Of a stretch of 64,000 nucleotides of DNA, positions 50,887 through 61,459 are shown piece by piece; the stretch's first letter is position 1; each line of letters starts with the position of its first letter. Below the pieces are notes generated by a model. It searched no databases and was not told where the DNA came from. It worked only from the letters and a program-made list of their open reading frames with translations. Source of the stretch: Vibrio splendidus (GTDB lineage: Bacteria; Pseudomonadota; Gammaproteobacteria; Enterobacterales; Vibrionaceae); assembly GCF_002873455.1 (NCBI RefSeq), contig NZ_MCUN01000024.1, forward strand, positions 82,314-146,313, given 5' to 3'. A program made the translations under genes and the position numbers.

Positions 50887-51378
50887 ATGCTAAATAAATT
50901 CAAACAAGTACAAGAACAATGGGGTGGCTCTAATGAGGTCATCGATCATTGGCTCGAAACTCGACAGTCCCTAATCGTTGAGTATTGTAGGCTTGCCGCT
51001 CTACAGCCTTCATCGTCGAAAACAACTGCAATCACCGAACTGCCTTCTCCAGAAGCGCTCCAAAAATTCAGCCAACATCTTGTTGATTACATCTCCGAAG
51101 GTCATTTCAAAATCTATGACATGGTGATGGACAAATGGCAGTCTACGGGCTTCAAAGCAACAGACGAAATCAACCAGTCTTATGGTCATATCGTTCTCAC
51201 CACAGACCCACTACTAAATTTCACCGATAAATATGCTGCCATTGAAGCTAGCGATACATTAGAGAGCTTTGATAGTGAGCTATCACTCGTTGGTGAGATT
51301 CTTGAGGCGAGGTTTGCGGTTGAAGACCAGCTGATACAACAAATTGCCGACAGCCTAGCGGTTCCACCAGGAGCTTAA
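50887..51378 (+). CDS. rsd: Regulator of sigma 70 (Rsd)
   Basis: Anti-sigma factor that binds RpoD in stationary phase and frees core polymerase for other sigmas; 163 aa, helical. The N-terminus MLNKFKQVQEQWGGSN aligns with E. coli MLNQLDNLTERVRGSN, so ATG 50887 is preferred over ATG 50881. Also conserved: LVDYISEGHFKIYDM and GEILEARFAVEDQLI. Divergent from nudC, as in E. coli. Confidence 0.93.
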   Translation: MLNKFKQVQEQWGGSNEVIDHWLETRQSLIVEYCRLAALQPSSSKTTAITELPSPEALQKFSQHLVDYISEGHFKIYDMVMDKWQSTGFKATDEINQSYGHIVLTTDPLLNFTDKYAAIEASDTLESFDSELSLVGEILEARFAVEDQLIQQIADSLAVPPGA

Positions 51379-51394
51379 TGGCTTAACATCTTCT

Positions 51395-51419
51395 AAGCTT
51401 GCCTCTGTGCAAGCTTTTT
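51395..51419 (+). terminator. rsd terminator
   Basis: AAGCTTGC (51395-51402), 6-nt loop, GCAAGCTT (51409-51416), then further T. The following 51420-51684 stretch shows no gene or clear motif. Confidence 0.85.
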
Positions 51420-51684
51420 GTTTTGTCTGTAGCCTTACCTAACACATCCAACTCTTTTACCAGAGCCTATTGGTTCGTCCCTACTCTGATGTTTCGCGAT
51501 AACCCGACGTAACACTTCTCACCGGTTTCATCCTCAGCGGCTCCCTGTAAACACGCAAACAGCCTTCGAGAGAGTACTATCAACTAAGTCCACCAGCCAA
51601 CCAATCGACAAGTAATCAATAAGCAAGCATACCTATCAACTTCTAATCTATAAGCCTCTCGTTAAACACCTATACGCCAGATAC

Positions 51685-51712
51685 AAAAAAGGCACCCGAA
51701 GGTGCCTTTTTT
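51685..51712. terminator. Terminator of the rpoBC operon
   Basis: AAAAAAGGCACC (51685-51696), loop CGAA, GGTGCCTTTTTT (51701-51712): a perfect 12-bp stem, active for rpoC on the minus strand and also able to act on the plus strand. Confidence 0.93.
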
Positions 51713-51740
51713 CTTATCTCTTAGAGACTACTCGTAGAGC

Positions 51741-54700
51741 TTACTCTTCTGAAGAGAAACCAGCGTTTAGAAGTGCTGCTAGATTGTCAGTAGCTTGTTC
51801 AGCTGAAGGACCTTCTTGCTCTTCTTCACGTTGCTTTTGACGCTCTTGGTGGTATGCGAAACCAGTACCAGCTGGGATCAGACGACCAACAATTACGTTC
51901 TCTTTCAGACCGCGAAGGTCATCACGCTTACCAGAAACCGCAGCTTCTGTTAGTACGCGAGTCGTTTCTTGGAACGATGCAGCTGAGATGAATGACTCAG
52001 TTGCAAGAGATGCTTTAGTAATACCTAGTAGATCACGTTCGAAACGTACTAGTTCTTTACCTTCAGCTTCTAGCTTACGGTTAGCAATCTTAACATTGTG
52101 GTACTCAACTTGTTCGCCAGGTAGGAACGGAGAGTCACCAGAATGAGTGATTGTACACTTACGTAGCATTTGACGAACGATAGTCTCAATGTGCTTATCG
52201 TTAATCTTTACGCCTTGTAAGCGGTAAACTTCTTGAACTTCGTTCGCGATGTACTGAGTTACTGCGTGGATACCACGTAGACGCAGAATATCGTGTGGAG
52301 TTTCAGGACCGTCGGCGATTACATCACCACGTTCAATCTTCTCACCTTCGAACACGTTCAATTGACGATGCTTAGGAATCATCTCTTCGTAAGCGTCACC
52401 GCCTTCACGAGTGATTACTAGACGACGCTTACCTTTCGTTTCTTTACCAAACGACACAGTACCTGTGTGCTCAGCAAGGATCGCAGGCTCTTTAGGCTTA
52501 CGAGCTTCGAATAGATCAGCTACGCGTGGTAGACCACCGGTGATATCTTTGTTTCCGCTCGATTTTTGAGGGATACGAGATAGTGTGTCACCAATGCCAA
52601 CTTCAGCGCCATCTTCGATGTTTACAATCGCTTTGCCAGGTAGGAAGTAGTGAGCTGGCATATCAGTACCAGGGATCATTACGTCGTTACCTTGCTCATC
52701 AACAAGTTTGATAGCTGGACGCATATCTTTACCTGCTGCTGGGCGAGCTGCTGCGTCTGTTACTTCACTTGAAGAAAGACCCGTTAGATCGTCAGTTTGA
52801 CGAGAAACTGTAATACCATCGATCATATCTACGAATTGGATACGACCTGCCACTTCAGTGATGATTGGCATGGTATGCGCTTCCCAGTTAGCTACAACTT
52901 CACCAGCAGTAACTGCTGCGTTGTCGCCTTTGGTTAGCATCGAACCGTAAGGAAGTTTGTGCTTCTCTTTCGTACGGCCGAATTCATCAATAATCGTCAT
53001 CTCAGATGCACGAGAAGTGATAACCAGTTTCTTATCTTTGTTAACTACAAACTTAGCATTGTGAAGTTTCACAGTACCAGTTGTCTTAGCTTGGATGCTG
53101 TTCTCTGCTGCTGCAGTAGATGCCGCACCACCGATGTGGAACGTACGCATTGTAAGCTGTGTACCCGGTTCACCGATAGATTGTGCAGCGATAACACCAA
53201 CTGCTTCACCTTGGTTCACTAGGTGGCCACGTGCTAGGTCACGACCGTAACACTGTGCACAACAACCGAAGTCTGCATCACAGGTAACAACTGAGCGCAC
53301 TTTCATGCTATCTACAGAGTTGTCTTCCATGATTTGACACCACTTCTCATCAATCAGAGTATTACGTGGAATCAGTACATCTTCAGTACCAGGCTTAAGA
53401 ACATCTTCAGCAACTACACGACCAAGAGCAAGCTCAGAAAGTGCAACTTTAACGTCACCACCTTCGATGTGAGGCATCATGTCGATACCTTCATGCGTGC
53501 CACAGTCATGTTCGTGTACTACAACGTCTTGTGCTACGTCTACTAGACGACGAGTTAGGTAACCCGAGTTAGCTGTTTTCAGTGCTGTATCCGCAAGACC
53601 CTTACGAGCACCGTGCGTTGAGATAAAGTACTGAAGGACGTTTAGACCTTCTTTAAAGTTCGCAGTGATCGGCGTTTCGATGATAGAACCATCTGGACGC
53701 GCCATCAGACCACGCATACCTGCTAGCTGACGAATCTGAGCTGCAGAACCACGTGCGCCTGAATCGGCCATCATGTAGATGCTGTTGAACGATTCTTGCT
53801 GTTCTTCTTCGCCGTCACGGTTAATAACTGTTTCAGAAGAAAGGTTATCCATCATTGCTTTCGCAACGCGGTCATTCGTAGACGCCCAGATATCGATAAC
53901 TTTGTTGTAACGCTCACCCGCAGTAACAAGACCAGATTGGAATTGCTCTTGGATTTCGCGAACTTCTTCTTCAGCAGATTCAATTTCATCGTATTTCGCT
54001 TGAGGAACAACCATATCGTTGATACCTACAGAAACACCAGAAAGTGCCGCGTATGCGAAACCTGCGTACATGATTTGGTCAGCAAATACTACTGTATCTT
54101 TTAGACCAAGCTTACGGTAACACTCGTTTAGTAGGTTAGAAATTTGCTTCTTACCTAACTTCTGGTTAACGATGCTGTACGGCAGGCCAGATGGAACGAT
54201 CTGCCATAGCATTGCACGACCTACAGTCGTATCAACTAGGCCAGTATTCGTTGTGCTATTGCCGTCTTCGTCTACTACTGTTTCAGTGATACGTACTTTA
54301 ACGCGAGCATGCAGCTCAGCAGTCTTAGTACGGTATGCCTTTTCAGCCTCAGCAGGGCCAGCAAGGTACATACCTTCACCTTTCACGTTGATCTTGTCAC
54401 GTGTCATGTAGTAAAGACCCAATACAACGTCCTGAGAAGGTACGATGATCGGATCACCTGATGCTGGCGACAGAATGTTATTCGTCGACATCATTAGGGT
54501 ACGAGCTTCAAGCTGTGCTTCTAGAGTTAGAGGCACGTGTACAGCCATTTGGTCACCATCGAAGTCGGCGTTGTATGCCGCACACACTAGTGGGTGAAGC
54601 TGAATCGCTTTACCTTCGATTAGTACTGGTTCAAACGCTTGGATACCTAGACGGTGAAGTGTAGGTGCACGGTTAAGCAGTACTGGGTGTTCACGGATAA

Positions 54701-55943
54701 CTTCGTCTAGGATATCCCAAACGATCGCTTCTTCGCGCTCTACCATTTTCTTAGCAGCTTTGATTGTCGTAGCCATGCCACGAGTTTCTAGCTTGCTGTA
54801 GATGAACGGCTTAAATAGCTCAAGTGCCATCTTCTTAGGAAGACCACACTGATGTAGACGAAGGTATGGACCTACTGTGATTACAGAACGGCCAGAGTAG
54901 TCTACACGTTTACCTAGAAGGTTCTGACGGAAACGACCTTGTTTACCCTTGATCATATCAGCAAGAGATTTCAGAGGACGCTTGTTAGAACCCGTGATCG
55001 CACGACCGCGACGACCGTTATCTAGAAGGGCATCAACAGACTCTTGCAGCATACGTTTTTCGTTACGTACGATGATGTCTGGAGCCGCTAGCTCTAGAAG
55101 ACGCTTCAAACGGTTGTTACGGTTGATCACACGACGGTAAAGGTCGTTCAGATCTGAAGTCGCAAAACGACCGCCATCTAGAGGTACTAGAGGACGAAGA
55201 TCTGGCGGTAGCACTGGAAGTACAGTTAGGATCATCCACTCAGGCTTGTTGCCTGAAGAGATGAACGCTTCAACTAGCTTCAAACGCTTAGTAACTTTCT
55301 TACGCTTAGTTTCAGAGTTAGTTGTTTCCAACTCTTCGCGCATTTCTTCCACTTCTTGATGAAGGTCCATTGTTGAAAGCAGATCTTTGATCGCTTCAGC
55401 ACCCATCTTAGCAGTGAATTCGTCACCCCACTCTTCTAGACGATCCAGGTACTCTTCTTCAGTAAGCATCTGAGATTTTTCTAGATCAGTCATACCCGGT
55501 TCAGTTACTACGTACATTTCGAAGTAAAGAACACGTTCGATATCACGCAGAGGGATATCCATTAGTAGACCGATACGAGACGGTAGTGATTTTAGGAACC
55601 AGATGTGAGCAACTGGTGAAGCAAGCTCGATGTGGCCCATACGGTCACGACGAACTTTAGTTTGTGTAACTTCAACGCCACACTTCTCACAGATAACACC
55701 ACGGTGCTTCAGGCGCTTGTATTTGCCACAAAGACATTCGTAGTCTTTAACTGGACCAAAAATACGTGCACAGAACAGACCATCACGTTCAGGTTTGAAC
55801 GTACGATAGTTAATTGTTTCTGGCTTTTTAACTTCACCAAAAGACCACGAACGGATCGTGTCTGGTGAAGATAGACCGATTTTGATTGCATCAAATTCTT
55901 CGGTCTTATGCTGTGCTTTTAGAAAGTTTAATAAGTCTTTCAC
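51741..55943 (-). CDS. rpoC: RNA polymerase subunit beta'
   Basis: 1400 aa. Zinc ribbon CLCGKYKRLKHRGVICEKC near residue 70, catalytic NADFDGDQM near 458-465, second zinc site with CCAQC and CYGRD, trigger-loop region QSIGEPGTQLTMRTFH. The start is GTG at 55943 (VKDLLNFLKAQ), which aligns with E. coli MKDLLKFLKAQ and has CAGGAG upstream; the upstream GTG at 55976 would add 11 residues and lacks a good site. The Shine-Dalgarno lies in a 7-bp hairpin (AGCTCCT/AGGAGCT, 55948-55973). Co-transcribed with rpoB. Confidence 0.98.
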   Translation of the reverse strand: MKDLLNFLKAQHKTEEFDAIKIGLSSPDTIRSWSFGEVKKPETINYRTFKPERDGLFCARIFGPVKDYECLCGKYKRLKHRGVICEKCGVEVTQTKVRRDRMGHIELASPVAHIWFLKSLPSRIGLLMDIPLRDIERVLYFEMYVVTEPGMTDLEKSQMLTEEEYLDRLEEWGDEFTAKMGAEAIKDLLSTMDLHQEVEEMREELETTNSETKRKKVTKRLKLVEAFISSGNKPEWMILTVLPVLPPDLRPLVPLDGGRFATSDLNDLYRRVINRNNRLKRLLELAAPDIIVRNEKRMLQESVDALLDNGRRGRAITGSNKRPLKSLADMIKGKQGRFRQNLLGKRVDYSGRSVITVGPYLRLHQCGLPKKMALELFKPFIYSKLETRGMATTIKAAKKMVEREEAIVWDILDEVIREHPVLLNRAPTLHRLGIQAFEPVLIEGKAIQLHPLVCAAYNADFDGDQMAVHVPLTLEAQLEARTLMMSTNNILSPASGDPIIVPSQDVVLGLYYMTRDKINVKGEGMYLAGPAEAEKAYRTKTAELHARVKVRITETVVDEDGNSTTNTGLVDTTVGRAMLWQIVPSGLPYSIVNQKLGKKQISNLLNECYRKLGLKDTVVFADQIMYAGFAYAALSGVSVGINDMVVPQAKYDEIESAEEEVREIQEQFQSGLVTAGERYNKVIDIWASTNDRVAKAMMDNLSSETVINRDGEEEQQESFNSIYMMADSGARGSAAQIRQLAGMRGLMARPDGSIIETPITANFKEGLNVLQYFISTHGARKGLADTALKTANSGYLTRRLVDVAQDVVVHEHDCGTHEGIDMMPHIEGGDVKVALSELALGRVVAEDVLKPGTEDVLIPRNTLIDEKWCQIMEDNSVDSMKVRSVVTCDADFGCCAQCYGRDLARGHLVNQGEAVGVIAAQSIGEPGTQLTMRTFHIGGAASTAAAENSIQAKTTGTVKLHNAKFVVNKDKKLVITSRASEMTIIDEFGRTKEKHKLPYGSMLTKGDNAAVTAGEVVANWEAHTMPIITEVAGRIQFVDMIDGITVSRQTDDLTGLSSSEVTDAAARPAAGKDMRPAIKLVDEQGNDVMIPGTDMPAHYFLPGKAIVNIEDGAEVGIGDTLSRIPQKSSGNKDITGGLPRVADLFEARKPKEPAILAEHTGTVSFGKETKGKRRLVITREGGDAYEEMIPKHRQLNVFEGEKIERGDVIADGPETPHDILRLRGIHAVTQYIANEVQEVYRLQGVKINDKHIETIVRQMLRKCTITHSGDSPFLPGEQVEYHNVKIANRKLEAEGKELVRFERDLLGITKASLATESFISAASFQETTRVLTEAAVSGKRDDLRGLKENVIVGRLIPAGTGFAYHQERQKQREEEQEGPSAEQATDNLAALLNAGFSSEE

Positions 55944-56033
55944 GTTCAGCTCCTGTAAGGAGTTAAAGGAGCTCACCGACTAAAGTGAGCCCCCTTTACC
56001 AAGTAATCCAATCTTCTTTATAAAAAAGAGGGA

Positions 56034-59000
56034 TTACTCTTCGTCTTCTAGCTCGATGTTGATACCTAGCGAGCGAATCTCTTTCAACAGTACGTTGAAC
56101 GATTCTGGCATGCCAGGTTCCATGCTATGGTTGCCATCTACGATGTTCTTATACATCTTAGTACGGCCGTTAACGTCATCCGACTTAACTGTTAGCATTT
56201 CTTGTAGAGTATATGCAGCACCGTATGCTTCTAGTGCCCATACTTCCATCTCACCGAAACGCTGACCACCGAACTGAGCTTTACCACCAAGTGGTTGCTG
56301 AGTTACTAGGCTGTAAGAACCAGTTGAACGAGCATGCATCTTGTCATCAACCAAGTGGTTTAGTTTCAGCATGTACATGTAACCAACAGTTACAGGACGC
56401 TCAAACGAATCACCAGTACGACCATCAAACAGTTTAAGCTGACCAGATTCTGGCAGATCACCCAGTTTAAGTAGTTCTTTGATTAGAGACTCAGAAGCAC
56501 CGTCGAACACAGGAGTAGCAATCGGTAGACCGCCACGTAGGTTCTTAATCAGTGTACGAACTTGATCATCAGACAGTTCAGCAATATCAACTTTCTGACG
56601 AGTATCACCAAGATCATAAACCTTCTGTAGGAACTCACGGAACTTATGCAGTTCTTGTTGTTCCTTAACCATTTGGTTGATCTTGTCACCGATACCTTTC
56701 GCAGCCAAACCTAAGTGAACTTCTAGGATCTGACCGATGTTCATACGCGATGGTACACCCAGCGGGTTAAGTACGATGTCTACAGGCTGACCTTTCTCAT
56801 CGTATGGCATGTCTTCAACAGGGTTAATCTTAGAGATTACACCTTTGTTACCGTGACGACCGGCCATCTTATCACCAGGCTGGATACGACGTTTAACCGC
56901 TAGGTAAACTTTAACAATCTTAAGAACGCCAGGCGCTAGATCATCACCTTGAGTGATTTTACGACGCTTAGTTTCAAACTTCTTATCGAAGTCTGCTTTT
57001 AGCTCATCCCACTGCTCAGCAAGTTGCTCAAGCTGTGTTTGTAGCGCATCGTCTTCTAGAACTTGCTCTAGCCATTGCTTACGACCGATAGTATCAAGCT
57101 TAGCTTCAGAGTAACCACCAGACAGAAGTACAGCTTTAACACGGTTAAGAAGACCACCCTCAAGAATTTGGAACTCTTCAGTTAGATCTTTCTTAGCTTC
57201 TTTAAGCTGCATCTGTTCGATTTCAAGTGCACGTTTGTCTTTCTCTACGCCATCGCGAGTGAAGACTTGTACATCGATGATAGTACCCGAAACAGAGTTT
57301 GGTACACGTAGAGAAGTATCTTTAACATCAGATGCTTTCTCACCGAAGATAGCACGTAGTAGCTTCTCTTCAGGAGTCAGTTGAGTTTCACCTTTAGGGG
57401 TTACTTTACCAACTAGGATGTCGCCACCCTTAACTTCAGCACCAATGTAAACGATACCTGACTCGTCTAGTTTAGACAGAGCAGACTCACCTACGTTTGG
57501 AATATCAGCTGTGATCTCTTCAGAACCCAGCTTAGTATCACGAGCCACACAAGATAGTTCTTGAATGTGGATTGTCGTGAAACGGTCTTCTTGAACTACG
57601 CGCTCAGATACTAAGATCGAGTCTTCGAAGTTGTAACCGTTCCAAGGCATGAATGCGATACGCATGTTTTGGCCAAGAGCAAGTTCACCAAGGTCAGTTG
57701 AAGGACCATCAGCAAGAACATCACCGCGTGCAACTGGTTCGCCAGGAAGTACAGTTGGACGTTGGTTAATACATGTGTTTTGGTTCGAACGCGTGTACTT
57801 AGTTAGGTTGTAGATATCGATACCAGCTTCGCCAGGTACCAATTCATCTTCGTTAACCTTAACTACGATACGAGAAGCGTCTACAGACTGAACTTGACCA
57901 CCACGTTTAGCAACCGCTGTAACACCAGAGTCAACTGCGATGTTACGTTCAATACCAGTACCGACTAGAGGCTTATCAGCTCTAAGTGTCGGTACCGCTT
58001 GACGTTGCATGTTGGCACCCATCAATGCACGGTTCGCATCATCGTGTTCTAGGAACGGGATAAGCGAAGCAGCGATAGATACTACTTGGTTTGTCGCAAC
58101 GTCCATGTAGTCAACGTGCTCGCGTGGGTGAAGACCAGATTCACCTTTTTGACGAGCTGTGATTAGCTCATCTGCAAACGTACCTTCTTCTGTAAGAATA
58201 GTGTTTGCTTGCGCGATTACGAATTGACCTTCCTGGATTGCAGACAGGTAATCAACTTCTTCTGTTACTACACCATCTACTACACGACGGTACGGAGTTT
58301 CTAGGAAACCGTAATCGTTACAACGTGCAAACGCAGATAGCGAGTTAATTAGACCGATGTTTGGACCTTCAGGCGTTTCGATCGGACATAGACGACCGTA
58401 GTGAGTTACGTGAACGTCACGTACTTCGAAGCCTGCGCGCTCACGAGTAAGACCACCAGGACCTAAAGCAGAGATACGACGTTTGTGCGTAACTTCTGAC
58501 AATGGGTTGTTTTGGTCCATAAACTGTGAAAGCTGTGAAGAGCCAAAGAATTCTTTAACTGCAGCAGAGATCGGCTTAGCGTTGATAAGATCTTGAGGCA
58601 TGATTGCATCAAGGTCACCAAGGCTTAGGCGCTCTTTAACGGCACGTTCTACACGAACTAGACCAACACGGAATTGGTTTTCTGCCATTTCACCTACAGA
58701 ACGGATACGACGGTTGCCAAGGTGGTCGATATCGTCCACTTCACCAATACCGTTACGGATGCCGATCAGTTTCTTCATCACTTCGATGATGTCTGATTCA
58801 TCCAGAGTACCGCGCTCTTCTTCTTCTTCACGCTCGATAGAGCTGTTGAATTTCATACGGCCTACAGTTGATAGGTCGTAACGATCTTCAGAGAAGAATA
58901 GGCTTTCGAACAATGATTCTGCAGCTTCTTTCGTTGGTGGCTCGCCAGGGCGCATCATGCGGTAGATTTCTACCAATGCAGAGATGCGATCTACTGTGCT

Positions 59001-60062
59001 ATCCGCACGTAGAGTGTCTGACATGAATGGACCATGGTCTAGGTCATTCGTGAACAGCACTTCTAGAGTCTTGTGACCTGCTTGAGACAGGTTAGCAAGA
59101 GCTTCTAGGCTAATCTCTTGGTTTGCGCCAACGATGATCTCGCCAGTTGCTTCGTTGATGTAATCTTTCGCAGCAATCTTTTCAACGATGTACTCTACTG
59201 GTACTTCGATGTGCTCAACGCCATCTTTTTCAAGTTGACGGATATGGCGAGCAGTAACACGACGACCAGTCTCAACGTAAGTTTTACCGTTTGATTCGAT
59301 GTCGAATGACGCAGTTTCACCACGTAGACGATCAGGAACCAACTCCATAAGTAGAGTTTGGTCTTTAACTTCGAAGTTTACCTTGTCGAAGAACAGATCT
59401 AGGATCTCTTCAGTCGATTTACCAAGTGCACGAAGAATAATCGATGCTGGTAGCTTACGACGACGGTCGATACGTACGAATAAGTTATCCTTAGGATCGA
59501 ACTCAAAGTCTAACCATGAGCCACGGTAAGGAATTACACGTGCGTTATAAAGAACTTTACCTGATGAGTGGGTCTTACCCTTATCACTGTCGAAGAACAC
59601 GCCTGGGCTTCGGTGCAGCTGGGATACGATAACCCTCTCGGTACCATTAATTACGAAAGTACCATTGTCTGTCATAAGCGGAATTTCGCCCATGTAGACT
59701 TCTTGTTCTTTAATGTCTTTTACAGTGCCTGCTGGTGCGTCTCGATCAAAGATAACTAGACGTAGTTTTACGCGTAGTGGCTTTGAGTAAGTTACACCGC
59801 GGATTTGACATTCTTTAACGTCAAAAACTGGCTCACCAAGACGGTAGCTAACGTATTGCAGCTCAGAATTGCCGTTGTAGCTCTGAATTGGAAATACAGA
59901 ACGGAAAGCAGCTTCAAGACCGTATTGACCTTCAGGATCCTGTTCGATGAATTTATCGAAAGAATCAAGCTGGATCGATAACAGGTATGGAATGTCCAAA
60001 ACTTGTGGACGAGTACCAAAATCCTTACGGATGCGCTTTTTCTCGGTATAAGAGTAAACCAT
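56034..60062 (-). CDS. rpoB: RNA polymerase subunit beta
   Basis: 1342 aa, same length as E. coli. Begins MVYSYTEKKRIRKDFG. The rifampicin region (QLSQFMDQNNPLSEVTHKRR) is wild type at the positions commonly mutated to resistance. Other landmarks: GRHGNKGVISKI near 1065 and the C-terminal EVWALEAYGAAYTLQE. Follows rplL after a partial terminator; rpoC follows 90 bp later. Confidence 0.98.
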   Translation of the reverse strand: MVYSYTEKKRIRKDFGTRPQVLDIPYLLSIQLDSFDKFIEQDPEGQYGLEAAFRSVFPIQSYNGNSELQYVSYRLGEPVFDVKECQIRGVTYSKPLRVKLRLVIFDRDAPAGTVKDIKEQEVYMGEIPLMTDNGTFVINGTERVIVSQLHRSPGVFFDSDKGKTHSSGKVLYNARVIPYRGSWLDFEFDPKDNLFVRIDRRRKLPASIILRALGKSTEEILDLFFDKVNFEVKDQTLLMELVPDRLRGETASFDIESNGKTYVETGRRVTARHIRQLEKDGVEHIEVPVEYIVEKIAAKDYINEATGEIIVGANQEISLEALANLSQAGHKTLEVLFTNDLDHGPFMSDTLRADSTVDRISALVEIYRMMRPGEPPTKEAAESLFESLFFSEDRYDLSTVGRMKFNSSIEREEEEERGTLDESDIIEVMKKLIGIRNGIGEVDDIDHLGNRRIRSVGEMAENQFRVGLVRVERAVKERLSLGDLDAIMPQDLINAKPISAAVKEFFGSSQLSQFMDQNNPLSEVTHKRRISALGPGGLTRERAGFEVRDVHVTHYGRLCPIETPEGPNIGLINSLSAFARCNDYGFLETPYRRVVDGVVTEEVDYLSAIQEGQFVIAQANTILTEEGTFADELITARQKGESGLHPREHVDYMDVATNQVVSIAASLIPFLEHDDANRALMGANMQRQAVPTLRADKPLVGTGIERNIAVDSGVTAVAKRGGQVQSVDASRIVVKVNEDELVPGEAGIDIYNLTKYTRSNQNTCINQRPTVLPGEPVARGDVLADGPSTDLGELALGQNMRIAFMPWNGYNFEDSILVSERVVQEDRFTTIHIQELSCVARDTKLGSEEITADIPNVGESALSKLDESGIVYIGAEVKGGDILVGKVTPKGETQLTPEEKLLRAIFGEKASDVKDTSLRVPNSVSGTIIDVQVFTRDGVEKDKRALEIEQMQLKEAKKDLTEEFQILEGGLLNRVKAVLLSGGYSEAKLDTIGRKQWLEQVLEDDALQTQLEQLAEQWDELKADFDKKFETKRRKITQGDDLAPGVLKIVKVYLAVKRRIQPGDKMAGRHGNKGVISKINPVEDMPYDEKGQPVDIVLNPLGVPSRMNIGQILEVHLGLAAKGIGDKINQMVKEQQELHKFREFLQKVYDLGDTRQKVDIAELSDDQVRTLIKNLRGGLPIATPVFDGASESLIKELLKLGDLPESGQLKLFDGRTGDSFERPVTVGYMYMLKLNHLVDDKMHARSTGSYSLVTQQPLGGKAQFGGQRFGEMEVWALEAYGAAYTLQEMLTVKSDDVNGRTKMYKNIVDGNHSMEPGMPESFNVLLKEIRSLGINIELEDEE

Positions 60063-60235
60063 GGGGTTCCTCAGCTCGCTGATAAGTGACCCAAACCACC
60101 CAAAACACTCTTCAGAGGGGGCGGTGACAAACAGCTGTTTACTGTAGTTGAACAGTCATTTCGAAAAAATGACCGTTTTTTTGCTCGGATTATGACGGTT
60201 AAACAGCGGGAAATTCGTCATAGCCCTACAGCGCA

Positions 60236-60265
60236 AAAAGGCCGGTGGTTAATAAACCACCAGCC
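60236..60265 (-). terminator. Attenuator between rplL and rpoB
   Basis: On the minus strand GGCTGGTGGTT, short loop TATT, AACCACCGGCC and five T form a terminator in the 235-bp spacer. In E. coli this position has a partial terminator that lowers rpoBC relative to ribosomal proteins. Confidence 0.82.
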
Positions 60266-60297
60266 AATAGCCTTGCGGCTAGGAAATTAAGTAATAA

Positions 60298-60663
60298 TTA
60301 CTTGATTTCAACAGAAGCGCCAACTTCTTCTAGCTGTGCTTTAAGAGCTTCAGCTTCAGCTTTGTCAACGCCTTCTTTAAGCGCTGCAGGAGCTGAGTCT
60401 ACAAGACCTTTAGCTTCTTTAAGACCTAGGCCAGTTGCGCCACGTACAGCTTTGATAACTTGTACTTTGTTAGCGCCAGCAGCAGTAAGGATAACGTCGA
60501 ATTCAGTTTGCTCAGCAGCAGCTTCAGCAGAAGCACCACCAGCTACAACTGCAGCAGCAGCAGTAACACCGAATTTTTCTTCCATAGCTTCGATAAGCTC
60601 AACAACTTGCATTACAGACATTTCTGCAACTGCGTCTAGGATTTGCTCGTTAGTAATAGACAT
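60298..60663 (-). CDS. rplL: 50S ribosomal protein L7/L12
   Basis: 121 aa stalk protein that recruits translational GTPases. N-terminal dimer domain begins MSITNEQILDAVAEMSVMQV; Ala-rich hinge at about 35-52; globular domain with VIKAVRGATGLGLKEAKGLVD. Fifty-seven bases after rplJ. Confidence 0.98.
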   Translation of the reverse strand: MSITNEQILDAVAEMSVMQVVELIEAMEEKFGVTAAAAVVAGGASAEAAAEQTEFDVILTAAGANKVQVIKAVRGATGLGLKEAKGLVDSAPAALKEGVDKAEAEALKAQLEEVGASVEIK

Positions 60664-60720
60664 AACAATTCTCTTTTAAGTCAACAATAAGTTTAAATAG
60701 CAACCAGTGAAAAGCAAGGC

Positions 60721-61215
60721 TTATGCCGCAGCTTCTTCTTTTTGGTCGCGAACAGCAGCGATAGTACGAACCAGCTTGCCAGCAGAAGCTTCTTTCATGC
60801 ACATCATTAGGCGTGCGATAGCTTCGTCGTAAGTTGGTAGTGTCGCTAGTACATCAGCATCAGTAACTGCGCCTTCAAATGCAGCAGCTTTGATCTCGAA
60901 TGTTTTGTTCTCTTTAGCGAAGTCTTTGAAAAGACGCGCTGCAGCACCAGGGTGCTCGTTAGAGAACGCAAGTAGGCTAGGACCAGTAAATGTGTCTTGT
61001 AGACACTCATACTCAGTACCTTCTACTGCACGGCGTGCTAGTGTGTTACGAACAACTCTCATGTAAACACCCGCTTCGCGAGCTTGTTTACGTAGAGAAG
61101 TCATCGCGCCAACAGTAACGCCACGAGAGTCAGCTACAACTGCAGAAAGTGCACCACTGGCTGCTTCGTTGACTTCAGCAACAATTGCTTTTTTGTCTTG
61201 AAGATTTAAAGCCAT
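60721..61215 (-). CDS. rplJ: 50S ribosomal protein L10
   Basis: 164 aa; anchors L7/L12 dimers to the ribosome and, as the L10-L12 complex, represses its own translation through the leader upstream. Begins MALNLQDKKAIVAEVNEAA with the conserved VRNTLARRAVEGT segment. The Ala-rich C-terminal helix for L12 binding is present. Confidence 0.97.
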   Translation of the reverse strand: MALNLQDKKAIVAEVNEAASGALSAVVADSRGVTVGAMTSLRKQAREAGVYMRVVRNTLARRAVEGTEYECLQDTFTGPSLLAFSNEHPGAAARLFKDFAKENKTFEIKAAAFEGAVTDADVLATLPTYDEAIARLMMCMKEASAGKLVRTIAAVRDQKEEAAA

Positions 61216-61430
61216 TTGGATTAACCTCTGGTTGTGATTACAGCACTCAATATAAAATACATTGAGCGTTTACGATGTTATTCAAAAATGAATAAATTCA
61301 TTTCAAACGACAACATCGCCTACGTAGGTTTTATTAAGCTTCACCTTAAAAAGGTTTAGCGCCTACGGTCTTGGGATAGACGGTTATGAATTGCTTCAAA
61401 AACCACCCAACCACAAATATTAGGCGCAGA
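61216..61430 (-). promoter_or_regulatory. L10 leader (rplJL autoregulatory mRNA region)
   Basis: The 215 nt between the rplJ promoter and ATG has the expected paired segments, such as CCTACGTAGGCG and CCGTAGGCGCTAAACC on the message. In gamma-proteobacteria this leader binds L10-L12. Assigned by position and general layout; I did not fold it fully. Confidence 0.65.
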
Positions 61431-61459
61431 AGTATACACCAAATCTGCGCCAAAGCAAA
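61431..61459 (-). promoter_or_regulatory. rplJ promoter
   Basis: On the minus strand -35 TTTGCT (61459-61454), 17-bp spacer, -10 TATACT (61436-61431), then TCTGCGCC. It starts immediately after the rplA stop. The GC-containing discriminator suits growth-rate control. Confidence 0.65.

Noticed and set aside
51741..60062. Many open frames antisense to rpoC and rpoB
   Set aside because: They follow the codon structure of the real genes, lack ribosome sites and resemble nothing recognisable.
60245..60679. 144-codon frame on the plus strand over rplL
   Set aside because: Shadow of the Ala-rich rplL gene, low complexity in Ser/Ala, no ribosome site.
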